From: Ziziphus jujuba
Taxonomy: Eukaryota > Streptophyta > Magnoliopsida > Rosales > Rhamnaceae
NCBI RefSeq assembly: GCF_031755915.1
Contig: NC_083386.1
Location: 10,044,001 to 10,108,000, forward strand
DNA length: 64,000 bases
Reading direction: 5' to 3'
Shown: positions 1-11,384 of the stretch, piece by piece
How the letters are laid out: each line of letters begins with the position of its first letter
How positions within the stretch are numbered: position 1 is the stretch's first letter
Translations under genes and position numbers: made by a program
The notes under the pieces: generated by a model
What the model was told of the DNA's origin: nothing
The model's input: only the letters and a program-made list of their open reading frames with translations
Database searches by the model: none

Positions 1-107
1 CACATTTGGACCAAAATATCCTTTATTATATTTTTTTCTTGGTTTCCTTTTCCCTTTCCCTTTCAAAACTTAGCTTTCTAATTTCCCTTTCAAAAAACAC
101 CATTGCA

Positions 108-300
108 GTCACCACCAAGAGCCAGTCATCATCGCAGCCGCATCATTGCCATAGCCATCAAAAGCTAGTCATCACTGCAGCTGCATCATTATCGTCGCCA
201 CCAAGAGCTAGTCGTTGCAGCACCAACACCATTGCCATCGCCATATCTGCACCATTGCTGTCACCACCAAAAGCTAGTTGTCGCCACAGCTGCAGGTTGC
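108..300. repeat. CCA/GCA-rich imperfect minisatellite
   Basis: About four imperfect units of 45-65 bases share the pattern 'ccaccaagagctagtc' followed by a gca/tca-rich stretch. An open frame of 128 codons (6-392) runs through it, but the product is only Ser/Ala/His-rich low complexity, resembles no family I know and ends in a T-run. I treat it as a repeat rather than a gene. Confidence 0.5.
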
Positions 301-659
301 GTCTGTGTCAATGCCGCCGCAACCACCTATTCCTTCTTTCTCTACTTCTTCTTTTTTTTTTCTTTTTTTTTTTTTTTTGGGCTAGTGTTTGATTATTTAT
401 AAACTGTTGTAATATTGGAATTTTGCCTTAGCAGGGTAATTAATCCAAGAAAATTTTATATATGAAACTTGTTGAAAAAAAAAAAAAAAAAAGGATTTAG
501 ACATGGCCATTGAATATTGGAAGTAGAAGAGGAGGACCCATTTCTTAGATTCATTGAATATGCCAGATCCATAATATCCCCTGAAGAAAAAAAAGAAGAA
601 GACCGAGATATAAATCCCAAAATTGGAAATGGAAAAGAGACCAAACGACCCAGTTGAAA

Positions 660-1154
660 TTGGATTGCTTCTCGAATCCTCAAGACTTGTACTGCTTATT
701 CCAGTGATGCTACCCCAGCAATTCTTCTCTTTGATATCACTCAGGAGGTATAGAGATTTTTTTTTTTAACACTTAATTTCATATTTTTTTCAATGTATTC
801 TCTGGTGTTTGGTTAATGAGACAATTGAGGGAAAAGAAAAAAAAAAATCCACAGTTTGAACCTTTGTTTTGGGTTTTTGGTTATGGAAATGGGTAAAGGT
901 AAAGATTTTAGATTGGCCAAGTTTTATTTCTACTAACGGGGAATTGGGGATGTGTGGAATGTTGTAGGCGTGGAGTGAGCAACATAGAGATGGGACTACT
1001 AAGAAGAGGCCTGAATATATCAACCAGTTGAGGAAGAAATATAGAAGAGCAAAGCTTCCAAACACTGTTATGATTGACTCCATTTATGAAAAAAATTTCT
1101 TGTCTTTGAGTAGTGTTTTGGAAGCTATTATTGTCAATGCTTATTTGCTCCCAG
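660..1154 (+). pseudogene. Unidentified two-exon gene fragment
   Basis: Two stretches look like exons of one gene. The first, about 660-747, encodes a segment starting WIASRILKTC and ending in DITQE, directly before a GT donor (gtatag). The second, 968-1154, follows a TTGTAG acceptor, continues in frame with AWSEQHR, has a basic KKYRRAKLP patch and ends at LLPG before gtactc. Phases join cleanly (0 in, 1 out). Composition and splice sites look like real protein-coding exons rather than chance. No start codon or other exons are visible: in the first exon's frame a TGA lies just upstream, and after 1220 the DNA becomes AT-rich. I do not recognise the family. It is either a fragment of a duplicated gene or part of a gene whose other exons I cannot see. 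Confidence 0.4.
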
Positions 1155-1594
1155 GTACTCTTTACAAATCTAAAAATCCTCATGTTGTTTTACTTCAATG
1201 GGGGCTTCATGTGGCTAAATAATAAAGCGAAGTGGAATAAATCTATTATGCAAAAAACTTTCATTTAAAGGGGAAAAAGATATATAAAAGTATACATTTA
1301 GATTCTTCTTCTTCATTGCTCCAATTGATTTCCTTTTTCCCTTTAGGTTTTTTTCGTATGTACTTCTTTTTCTTCTTCCATGAGTGATCTGGAAAATGAG
1401 TTCTGTAAACTAGATAGTTGACTTCTAATCATGCTATTGATAAATTTGGTTCCTCATGATAAATTTGGTTCCTACTTTAGAAACTTATTTCAAACTGAAA
1501 AAGGAAATTTCCTATGGTTGAATGTGGATATCCTACTGAAGAAAAATAATAAAACTTACAACAAAAAATTAAGCATATGAGCTGGGTGGTGATG

Positions 1595-1595
<1 letters not shown>

Positions 1596-1629
<34 letters not shown>
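1596..1629. repeat. Poly(T) run of 34
   Basis: A homopolymer of 34 T. It may be the poly(A) tail of a minus-strand retroinsertion, but no element body was recognised next to it. The length is likely to vary and to be assembly-sensitive. Confidence 0.9.
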
Positions 1630-1635
<6 letters not shown>

Positions 1636-1827
1636 GTCATGTTTATAGATGCATATTCTTTATTATATTAGATTTTTAATTATAAATATAATGGTGGCTT
1701 ATAATGTTCATTTAACGAAGATAACGATGTGTTATTGATATAACGATAACTAATTGACCTTAAAGAAAATGTGCCATGTTTATTTATTAGATTTCCATTA
1801 TGCATAAACATATTACGAGCTCAATTG

Positions 1828-2050
1828 CAGATTCTGAAAAATTTTCCACTTGTTGGAAAACTTTTCCTCCAGGTGGAAAAATTTTCCTCTTGGAGGAAAA
1901 ATTTTCCTCTAGTCGGAAATCCCATATGGAACCAATTGAAACTTCTGGATAATTTTTCCCCAGACAGAAAATTTTTCCTCCAAGCAGAAATCATTTTCCT
2001 CCTGTTGGAAAATTTTTCTTCTTGTTGGAAAATTTTCCTTCCAAGCAAAA
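1828..2050. repeat. Degenerate minisatellite built on GGAAAATTTTCC
   Basis: Around ten degenerate units of about 20-24 bases. Each has a near-palindromic core of the form GGAAAAATTTTCC joined by short spacers such as 'tcttggagg' or 'acttgttgg'. Because the core is self-complementary the array reads similarly on both strands, and chance ORFs of 75 and 95 codons arise on opposite strands. It abuts the left end of the UCHL5 gene fragment at about 2080. Confidence 0.7.
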
Positions 2051-2079
2051 ATTGTTGAATAATATTTACTTCTATCGAA

Positions 2080-2538
2080 AACTAAACATCATCATCTTTT
2101 CCAGCAGCCTTCTGCTCCTCAGGAACAAAAGGCTCTGGTCTTGCAAAACTATTACGGGCAATACGTATTGGTTCACTGTTATTTATTGCCAACCCCTTGA
2201 GCTCAGGTGGAAAATTCTTTGTAAATTCTTTTAGTTTTGACAGTTCAGGGCCAATGTCAATATCCGGACAGTTCATCAGTATGGATAAGATTGCATGGGT
2301 TGCACAAGCATTGTTAATGACCTAAAAGAGGGCCGACAAACAAAAACGGTAAGAATAGCTTGTAACTGTGATTTTAGACCAGCATATTAATTTTTAATGA
2401 AACTAACCTGGCTTGCAAAAAACAAGTTAGGTTTTGGGTCCTTAATTACAAGGCGGTCATCCTTTTCCCCTGGACGTCATTTGAATAGGAAAATCAACCC
2501 ATATACAGGCCTGTAAACTGGAACGGGGGTGGGGGAGT
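2080..2538 (-). pseudogene. Truncated UCHL5-type deubiquitinase fragment
   Basis: A DNA-level copy of about 24969-25413 of the intact gene. It contains an internal part of coding exon 5 (2080 to about 2322), the intervening intron with its splice sites, and coding exon 4 (about 2409-2510). The catalytic Gln and Cys region is present. The copy stops after the DDDV segment, so it lacks the His/Asp half of the active site and the whole C-terminal domain. Substitutions against the intact gene include A to P and H to R within 30 codons. The retained intron shows duplication of genomic DNA, not retroposition. Left neighbour is a minisatellite; the right end merges into the AT-rich block that starts the P450 duplication. 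Confidence 0.85.
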
Positions 2539-2600
2539 ACATGGAACTTGAAATAAAATATAAATATTATATATATATATATATATATTTTTGTATATAT

Positions 2601-2873
2601 GATCAATTGAAATAAAATTTTTAAGGTCAAAATTAATATAATATTTTTAATTTTTTAGTTTTTTTATATTATATATGAAATTTAAAATTATATTTATTTA
2701 TTATTAAATTATAATGAAGTTGATATGTTTTTAAATAAAATTTTAATATGTTATTAAGTTTATATTTATATATATTTTTTAAATTTTAAATCTTAATCTT
2801 TGACATAATTTAATAGTTATTAATAATAGATTTTAGTTTAATAAACTGAAATAAACTTTATTTTATATTAATT
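2601..2873 (+). mobile_element. TA-flanked AT-rich MITE-like element, copy A1
   Basis: About 270 bases with (TA)n on both sides. Shared internal blocks include 'ttttaatatgttatta' and 'aaattttaaatcttaat', and the outer ends are loosely inverted ('aaataaaatt' against 'aactttatttta'). It belongs to the same family as 9607-9848, 14281-14550, 5183-5441 and 16292-16551. Occurrence in both orientations supports a mobile origin; the exact ends and target-site duplication are hidden by the TA tracts. Confidence 0.5.
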
Positions 2874-3124
2874 ATATATATATATATATATGATGCTTAT
2901 GTGATGATATCTTTAATTTCTTAATTTGAAGATAAATATGCTTTATTATTTTAATATGTTGGATTATAAGTATTTGATCATATAATTCAATCGTTCTTTA
3001 ATAATTAAATATATTTTAATTTAATAATTCAAAACCGTTGAATTATATGTTATATGTATTTGATCATGTAATTCAATCCTTCTTGATGATTCAATGGTTC
3101 TTAATAGTTTTTAATGATTTAGCA

Positions 3125-3300
3125 TAACTGCCGTCATTGTGGACATTAACAAATGCTCTCCTTTCCGGACATAAGCGGTGGGATCTGTGAAGCCTCCATT
3201 GACAGTGAGCATGTTTTTTGTGGCACATATTCTTGTAAAATTCTCCTCCTTAAGCTGCGCCAATCAAAGTGGATATGCCCACCTAAGTCACTACATAATA
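3125..3300. other. Duplicated mixed-composition segment, unknown
   Basis: A 175-base island of balanced base composition inside AT-rich DNA, repeated at 14806-14980 with few changes. On either strand it gives short open frames (for example minus-strand GGFTDPTAYVRKGEH), but no start, splice site or family was recognised. It may be a relic of a gene exon carried in the duplication. Confidence 0.4.
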
Positions 3301-3309
3301 ACAAACATA

Positions 3310-3356
<47 letters not shown>
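3310..3356. repeat. (TA)n microsatellite
   Basis: More than 20 TA units. A second tract lies at 3579-3616. These flank a fold-back segment (3358-3475). Confidence 0.9.
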
Positions 3357-3357
<1 letters not shown>

Positions 3358-3358
<1 letters not shown>

Positions 3359-3475
3359 CCGTTTATGGTACGGACGGTCTGCATGCATGCAGATCTACAG
3401 TATTGATAATAATTTTTAAAATAACCGTCCTCAATACTATCATACAGAATCTACATACGAACCATCCGTACTATA
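3358..3475. repeat. Fold-back element inside (TA)n
   Basis: The ends are imperfect inverted repeats: 'tatggtacggacggt' near the left end and the complement of 'accatccgtactata' at the right. A second inner pair is 'cagtattga' against 'tcaatactatc'. The diverged counterpart in the duplicated block (15014-15160) also folds back. No coding capacity. Probably a small MITE. Confidence 0.5.
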
Positions 3476-3570
3476 GAGGGGAACAATATGTTGCTTGACG
3501 GAGATTTCCCACAATATGTTGGATGGCATCAAGCGTTAATACTATAGAGAGGAACAAACGCTTTCTATGG

Positions 3571-3618
<48 letters not shown>

Positions 3619-4618
3619 AATATGTGTATATGTATATAGAAATCATCTATTAGACTTGAGCAAACAATTTATATTCTGTGCTTAGCATCCTATTGTCACA
3701 GGCGCTTAGTAATATGTCATATATATGGAATAAAATATAAGTTATTTGATGGAGTCTATTAATTAGATAATTTTTGTGTAGAAAAAATATAAAAGCATAT
3801 ATATAATAAGTGCATGTATAAAAATTCCCTATCCCCTTTTTCTAGGATCATTTTATTTCTAGCAATAAATCATTTAACATCCAGAAATTAGTTAGGATAA
3901 ATCTTGAACAAAAATTTTATAGAAAGGAGATTCATTATATATAATTATATATTTAGAGGGGTATATTTAATTTAGAGATTAATGTATTTAAAATAAGTTA
4001 TATAATTTAAAGGATTTGATGGATTATTATGGAATTTCATAGACTCCATAAAGAATTTATAAGAAGCCAACGAAATCTTTAAAGTCAAGATTGAATTTTA
4101 TATTGATAATTTTTTTCATAATTTTACCTCGAAAATAATTTCAAATATATTAAAATTCATCATTTTTTAAAATTTTATATAATCAATGACTTTTTAAATG
4201 CCTATAAATTTTTTTAAAAAATAAATTAATAATTAAATACACTTGGATTTTAATAAACTTTTATAAAATCCATTAAAATCTGAATTGAATACCATTGCAT
4301 TTGTATGAACTCTTTTAAAATTTAAATTGAATACATCTAAATTTTTAAATATTTTTAAAATCCTTCAAATTCTAAATTGAATATCTTCTTTTTGATCTTT
4401 TTAAGTTGTGGATACTCACATTTTATAATTATTACACATATAGTAAATTGTAGGTCATCAAAATGGGTTAGATTCAAAAATAAAAAATAAAAAATAAATT
4501 TTGCTCAATTTTGGGCCTCATCTTTTAATCACTACCATTGAATGAATCCAAAGACTATAAAATCATATTTGTGCATTTTAAGACTGTAATCAAAAACTGA
4601 AAATCTATATATATATAT

Positions 4619-5147
4619 AGGGGTGGGCTCGGTTCGGTTCGGTTCGGTTTTTTGAACTTTTTTAAACCGAACCGACCGATTCGGTTTGGGTTGGGTACAA
4701 AACCGAACCGAACCGACCGTTACATTCAACCCAATCCGAACCGAACCGAATGAATATTTTTCGGTTTGGGTTGGGTTCACGGGTTGGGCCGGGTTGGGCT
4801 TTCGGATGGGCTTCGGCCCAAATTTTTTTATTTTTGGTTTAGGCCGGTTTGGGCCTTATGATGAGTTTCACTTTCAGCCCAATTTTTTTTATTTTTGGTT
4901 TGGGCCAGTTTGGACCTCATGATGGATTTCGACCCAAATTTTTTTATTTTTACTATTTTGAGATATGGGTCGGTTCGGTTTGGGTTGGGTAAATTTTTTA
5001 CCCACCCGTAACCCGAATCGAAAACCACGGGTTCAATCCATATGTAACCGAACCGACCCGCTTAACAGTTAAAAACCAACCCAACCCAACCCAAATAGTT
5101 CGGTTCGGGCGGGTTGGTTGGTCCGAGTCGGGTTTTGCCCAGCCCTA
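4619..5147. mobile_element. hAT-like MITE, 529 bp, empty site in the paralogous block
   Basis: Terminal inverted repeats are TAGGGGTGGGC at the left and, read on the other strand, TAGGGCTGGGC at the right (10 of 11 match), as in many plant hAT-type non-autonomous elements. The interior is dense in CGGTTCGGTTT / GGGTTGGGT motifs and holds three diverged ~62-base units around 'cccaaatttttttattttt' (4815-4955). There is no transposase. The insertion lies in a (TA)n tract, so an 8-base target duplication (TATATATA) is possible but not provable. The matching position in copy 2 of the segmental duplication (about 16238-16290) has only simple repeats, so the element is present in one copy only. Confidence 0.8.
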
Positions 5148-5182
5148 TATATATATATATGTATGTATATATATACATGTAG

Positions 5183-5441
5183 TGGAATTCAAATAAAGTT
5201 TATTTTATTTTAATAAAGTAAGATTTACATTTGATAATTATTAGATTACATCAAATATTAGGATTTAAAATTAAAAAAAAAAGTCAAATATGTGTTTAAT
5301 AACATATTAAAATCCTATTTAGAGAAAGTAAGCCATATCGGTATCTGTAATTAATAAATATAATTTTAAATCTCAATTCTTTATGTAATTTAAAAGTTAA
5401 AAAAATAAAACTTTATATGAATGATCTTATTTGATCCTAGT
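5183..5441 (-). mobile_element. TA-flanked AT-rich MITE-like element, inverted copy
   Basis: Read on the minus strand this matches copies A1-A3 through the blocks 'tttaaaattatattta', 'ttttaatatgttatta' and 'aattttaaatcctaat'. It is flanked by (TA)n on both sides. Confidence 0.5.
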
Positions 5442-5636
5442 TATATATATATATATATATTTATATAATCTTCTCAAATATAATCTAGGACCAAATTAGA
5501 GAATGCACCAAACTTATTATCATTAGATAATTAATTAAAAAGAAGAAGATACCACCTGATTCAGCATTAACGCTAACCAAGCAATAATTGGGGGAGGGTA
5601 AATAATTAAACTTGCAACGAAACATAGTGATGGATA

Positions 5637-5720
5637 TTAGCAGGCATGAAGATCCAATCCATCCAGGAATAAAAACCCCATGAGGAACCCAATGATCAAA
5701 CCCATTTTCTTCATTCCCAT
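5637..5720 (-). CDS. Candidate 27-residue signal-peptide-like ORF, copy 1
   Basis: The minus strand reads ATG with a stop after 27 codons. The product begins MGMKKMGLII and continues with a hydrophobic GFLMGFLFL core and a Cys end, which looks like a secretory signal peptide or single membrane segment. A TATAAATA box lies on the same strand at about 5793-5808, roughly 75 bases upstream of the ATG. The second copy (16870-16787) keeps the ATG, length, stop and TATA box with two amino-acid changes (F to L and D to V). It could be a small secreted or membrane peptide, the first exon of a longer spliced gene, or chance. Surrounding non-coding DNA is almost equally conserved, so conservation alone does not prove coding. 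Confidence 0.25.
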   Translation of the reverse strand: MGMKKMGLIIGFLMGFLFLDGLDLHAC

Positions 5721-7371
5721 TCCTGCTTTAATTTGGTGATAAAATCTTTCACCTTACTTTGTTTCTTATGGTTTTTCTGATTGAGCTGATGAGCTATTAT
5801 TTATAGGCAAATTCAAGAGATTCATAATATGTATTCTGAAAAATTGTAACGCCAATAGAAAACAGGGAAAGTGGGAAACTGCATGTGTGTAGAAGTGGGA
5901 AAACAATCCTGTGGTCCTTGGACCAACACTTATGCGAGGAGAAGTGGAGTGCTGCTCTGCATATTTGTTTTGAAACGAGAAACATATGCATGTCAACTAC
6001 ATCACTACTAAATTAGTTTTAAAAAAAAAAAAATACTAGATTAATTAAATTGATATTATATATATAAATGTCTTATCATTTTATAGTAATTATAAATTGA
6101 TGTTGCATATAATTGTCTTGTCATCTTATAGTACAGTGTAAATAAGCCTATTATATATAAATGCCTGGTCATTTTAGAGCGTCTCTAATGCCATATGCCA
6201 TTTCAACATTCCATTGCCAATATATGACATTCAGTCTCACATTTCTGGACAATTTCATTTGCTCCAGGAACTTACAATTGCCCTTGAAGCAATAGTTTTG
6301 GGTCTAAAGCTATTAAGAAATATTCTCTGATTAAGATGATTTATAATGTATGTGTTTCGGGGATTGAAGACTTGGAAATTAGTTAGTTTGAAGGGGTTTT
6401 CTTTTATATAGGAAAGCAGAGAAATTGAAATTATGTAGTGTATGTATTAAGGAGCTGAAATTGTAGAGCTTTGCGGAGTTTTCGTCACCTAAAAGCAGAT
6501 GGTCCTGTCCTATATATATAAATAGTCATGCATGAAAATAATAAGGAATAGAAACTGTTTGTGGAGACTCCATTAAATCCTAAAATTTGGTCGCACACTT
6601 TGAATCCTTTTATATAGGAGGCTCGTTATATTTCTGCTCATCATCAAATATATAAAAGAGCTTATAATTTATACATTTAAATATATAATATTATAAAAAA
6701 AATAAAAAAAAAACAAAGCATCGAATGGAGCTCAACCAAATCAATTAGTACTCTTGGTGTAGGAAGTCAAAATAGATTACTCCAGCACATAAAAATATGA
6801 AAACTATGTTCAATTTGAGATCCAAAAATTAGATGCAGAGAAAAATACCCACCTTAGGAGAGTTGTTGATCAATAATTTTCTTATACACATGAGTAATTT
6901 TTTAATTTAAAAATATTTCATAATTTTTTTTAAGAAAATAATAAAATAAAAATTTGTTAGAAGATGAAGGAACTAGAAGAAAAAATTTAGTTCTGACAGT
7001 TTTTTTAATTAAATTTTTTTTTTTCAACTATAGTTTTCTCATATGCTTCGAAACTTGGCACATTTGAGCCTTTCAATTATGTGAAAATGAATAAATGGAT
7101 TAGATTCACCAAGCTCTGGAGCCAAAAGATGTTTCATAAATAGTTTGAGTAGCTATGACAAAGATGATCATTTGGAATGCTGAAAATAAATTGAAATCGT
7201 TCAGAGAGAACGTTACAATAGATTCATCATAGTCCAACTAGAGATAAGCCATACAAACCAACTAAAAAGGATACCAAACAAAGCTAGCTTGCTACCTTTG
7301 ATTTGCTCCTCATCAACAACATGCCAAATAGTACTCCAAACTTTCTTTCTTTTCTTTTTTTTTCTTATGAT

Positions 7372-9453
7372 TCACGGCTGATACAAAGCATGTGAAAGCC
7401 TAGGGCTAAGCATTACATATAATGGTTTTGCCTTAGCAATGGTTATGCTTAAACCTTCTTCCATATCGACAGGCTCATTCTTCGGTGTAGTCATGGTGAA
7501 GCTCTGGAGAAGACGAGCCAGAACCAAGTTAACCATTTGCATGCCAGAAGAAATTCCAGGGCATGCTCTTCTACCAGAGCCAAAGGGAATGTACTCAAAG
7601 TTTTGACCTCTAACATCCAAGTGTGCATGGCCGGTGAGGAACCTTTCAGGTTTGAACTCATCAGGGTCGGTCCAAATTCTCGAATCACGGTGTAATTTCC
7701 ATATGTTGAGGAGCAATCTTGTTCCTTTAGGGATGTGATAACCTGAAACATTACAATCTTCCATGGCTTCACGCGGTACTCCGAGGGGACCTGCAGGGTA
7801 TAGGCGTAGGACTTCCTTGACAATGGCTTGGAAGTATACCAAATTCTTAATATCTGCTTCTTCCACCCACCTTTCTTTTCCAACATGAATGTCTAGCTCT
7901 TCTTGTGCTCTTTTTAGCACTTCAGGATGGTTTAGCAGCAATGAAAGTGCCCAAATTAAGGTCAAAGATGTGGTATCTGTACCGCCTATTATAAGATTCT
8001 GCATAATCAACAAAATTTTTAGAATTACAATAAAATTAGATCATGATTCTAATTAGTTGAAAGTGTTAGCTAAAAGCAGAGTCCATAGGAACTACATTAG
8101 AGTGACAAAGGACGACTGTTCAAGGGGCAATGGCACATTTTGCAGTTTAAGGGCTAGAATATTTTACCCTTAGAAAGATTTTTTATTCATTTATTTATTT
8201 TTTGGGAAAAAAAACTCTAGAAAGATAGGCATAGAGATTATATATATTTTTATGATAAAAAAACAAAACATTTTGATCCCAAATTATAGCGTATTTTGCA
8301 CTTTTATTAGGGGTAATGTGATGATTTTTGAAGTTTAGAAGGGAAAATTACAAAATTCATAATAATTTGGGGGGAAGATGAGAAAGGTAAAACGAAATTA
8401 TATTTAATAAACTGGATAGGATATTTCTCCTTTCCTAGAATAAAGTGGAAATCTCTTAAAGTCAACTTGTGAAACGAATAACAAACATACCGCCGCAGTA
8501 GCCTTGATGACCTTTTGGATCTTGAATCCAAAAATTGAACCATCTGCATCTTCATCATCAGCCATATGTGATATCAACGCATCAATGAAGTCACGCTCTT
8601 CTTTCATCTTACCATCTTTCCTCTTCTGAAGATGCTCATCCAGCCAACTACTCATGAAATAGTCCAACTCCTTAGCATTAACCTTCATGGCCTTTATGTA
8701 ACCCTGCAAATCTAACCACTCTGTTCCCGGAATAACATCCGAAACAAAATTCATCCCAACCAAATACATGAACTCATGGATAGCTTTTATGAATCTCCGA
8801 GATTCCCCATCTTCATCGTCGTCCTTGCTGCTATACCGTTTTCCGGATATCATCCCGACAAGTATGTTGAGAATCACGCTCGAAAACCACCTGCTCATGT
8901 CCACCATCGATGAACAACTACTTCCTCTGTTTTCGGAACAGAGCAAGTACAGTTCCTTGACGCTGGTGTGTACTTCAGAAGCTCTTACATTCTTGAGGAG
9001 CTCCAGCTGGCGGTTGGAAAGAACCTCGGTGATTGCGATTTTCCGAACATGTCGCCAGTATTGTATGTTTGTGGTTAAGCCTAAAAAAGCATTTCCATAA
9101 CCCATGTATTTTAAAGCTGTACAAGCTGGACGAGTGAGGAAAGCTTGGTCGTTTATACTAATGCATTCCTTTATTGTTTCCCAGCTACTCACCACCATGG
9201 TCCTTTTTGTGCCTAGCCGGATCGAAAATATCGGTCCATGGTTTTCGGATATAGCTCCTAGTATTCGGTAAACCGGAGTTTGTTCCTGGAGAAGGTTAAG
9301 GTGACCGATTAATGGCCATGCACCTGGTGGCTCTGGCAGTTCCTTACCTTTGTTCTTGTTGTGGTGGTGTTTGACATTGTTTTTCCACGCTTTATGGAGC
9401 AGAAGAAAGGCAATGAAAGTTCCAAATATTGCTTGAAGGGAAGAGATTTCCAT
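7372..9453 (-). CDS. CYP82-like cytochrome P450, copy 1
   Basis: Join of exon 1 (9453-8491) and exon 2 (7998-7372), with a phase-0 intron (GTATGT donor, TTATGCAG acceptor); 529 residues, normal for the family. In order: N-terminal membrane anchor (about 5-20), basic linker, hinge PEPPGAWPLIGHL (from 40), I-helix oxygen-binding GGTDTTS (326-332), K-helix EVLR (383-386), PERF (438-441), and heme loop FGSGRRACPG with the iron ligand Cys467. All hallmarks are intact. Family members are ER-bound monooxygenases acting on phenolics, coumarins, terpenoids or alkaloids with a P450 reductase; the substrate here cannot be told. The ATG at 9453 was chosen over in-frame ATGs further upstream because the upstream extension is interrupted by a stop in the third copy. 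Copy 2 differs at scattered positions, including an NHPEV/NHHEV change. Confidence 0.92.
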
Positions 9454-9606
9454 TTTTAAGATTGAAAGCATGGAGAGAATACTGAGCTGAAAAGATGAAT
9501 TGAAGGACTTCATCACTTCTGATCTTAAAGAGTAACGACGGCCATATACCACCACGGGTGACGGATAAAATAATATATATATATATATATATATATATTC
9601 ATATAA

Positions 9607-9848
9607 TCGGTATCAAATAAGATTTTTAATATCAAAATTAATATAAGATCTTTATTTTTTTAATCCTTTAATATTTATTAATCATCTGATTATCATAAAG
9701 TTTATTTTTTTCTAAATAAAATTTTAATATGTGGTTAAAAATCATATTTGAACAATTTTTGAATTTTAAATTTTATTTTTAATGTGATTAAATAGTCATC
9801 AATTGTAAATTTTAATTTAATAAAGTAAATTGAAACTTATTTTGTATA
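9607..9848 (+). mobile_element. TA-flanked AT-rich MITE-like element, copy A2
   Basis: Same family as A1, more diverged. It lies directly upstream of P450 copy 1, about 150 bases from its start codon, so it replaces the sequence found upstream of copy 2. Confidence 0.45.
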
Positions 9849-10051
9849 TATATAATGATGTTTAAATGAGGATATCCTCAATTTTTTATTTTAAGAATAA
9901 ATATGCCAATTATTTTAATATGCTGGATTATATGTGTTTGATCTTGCAATTCAATGGTTCTTACTTCTTAATGATTAAGCATAATTTAATTTAATTATTT
10001 AGAGCCGTTCGATTATATGTTATATGTTACATCAAATCCATGTAATCCAAT

Positions 10052-10053
<2 letters not shown>

Positions 10054-10122
<69 letters not shown>
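10054..10122. repeat. (CT)n(TA)n compound microsatellite
   Basis: About 23 CT units run straight into about 10 TA units. Likely length-polymorphic. Confidence 0.9.
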
Positions 10123-10362
10123 AAATTTTTTTACAGTATAAATATTTATAAAATTTTAATTTACAAATAGACATCAAACAATATGTTTTATGATATTTTT
10201 TTCATTTAACATATTAGTAATAGGCATCTATAAGTTAAAAAATTTATGAATATCTACATAAAAAAAATATACATATACTTTACAATTTTGATATAATAAA
10301 AAATTTGTGAAGGGTAGAGAGTGCATCTTTACAAATCATTTATTATATTAAACTCGTACGCG

Positions 10363-10387
10363 CGTGTGTGTGTGTGTATATATAGAC

Positions 10388-10422
<35 letters not shown>
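10363..10422. repeat. (TG)n(TA)n compound microsatellite
   Basis: Two TG tracts, the second of about 14 units, each ending in 'tatatataga', looking like an internal duplication of the same compound unit. Confidence 0.9.
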
Positions 10423-10730
10423 GACAACTTTTTTATATACTCGGCTTTATTACAATCGTCCAATCATGCATATTACTGATAATCGTATGAATTGAACAGT
10501 AATAAGTACTTCTCACCAACTTTTTGTTGGAAATATCACCCATAATAACATTTATTAAATATATATATATATATATATATACATATATAAACATATATAA
10601 ACATAGTAGGTGAATTAAAAAAAAAAAATATAGGTTTTGTTATGTGTATGTGATAATAAAATTAATATTTTTTTTAAAAATAATTTTAATTTTAATATGA
10701 TTTTCATACAAATAATCTGTCCCATAATCT

Positions 10731-10780
<50 letters not shown>

Positions 10781-11384
10781 GCTTAGTTTCTATTTTATGT
10801 TGGGTGTTTGTGGCATTTGATGAAGATTATTCAACTAAAATGTTTGTTTTAAATACAATTGATATGACACACTAAACAAATGCTTCTATATATATATATA
10901 TATATATTTTTTTTTTTGGTAAATAACAAATGCTTCCATATTAGGCTGGAAACATGTCCCCTAATAAATCATCATTCCGTATATATTAATCATTAAATCA
11001 TGTTATCTAAATAATTTTAAATATGTGAACGAAGAACCTATTATATCATGCAATTTCAAAATCAAATATATGGCCAAATTAAATATTTTTTTTAAGTGTT
11101 CGGTTTTATATAAAATCTATTTATTTTTTCTAATGATAAGTACCAATATAATCAGTTGCTGACATGATCATTTATAAGTGGATCATTAAATTTTATTTTT
11201 GACTTTTTAAAGTTTACTAACCTTAATAGCAAAATGAAACAATCATATTAACTAATTGTATTCTTAAATATCATATGCAGAGTATCAACCATCATCTCAC
11301 AAACAAATAGCATTCTTAGCATTTCAGCAACAACAAAAAAAGAAAAAAGAAAAAAAAGGCATTCTTCGCCAAAAAAAATAAAAT

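Larger units (their letters stand above)
2545..9560. repeat. Segmental duplication copy 1 (P450 array)
   Basis: The DNA from the AT-rich block at 2545 through P450 copy 1 aligns in order with 14230-20690. Anchors are 3125-3300 with 14806-14980, 5545-6000 with 16700-17170, 6330-6620 with 17490-17780 and 7372-9453 with 18468-20572. Introns and intergenic DNA are included. The main length difference is a 529-base element present only here (4619-5147). Confidence 0.85.

Noticed and set aside
6..392. 128-codon open frame at the window start
   Set aside because: Low-complexity Ser/Ala/His product arising from a minisatellite and a T-run, with no family resemblance.
4532..5028. Open frames of 66-82 codons on both strands
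   Set aside because: They are translations of the CGGTTCGG/GGGTTGGG repeats of the hAT-like element.
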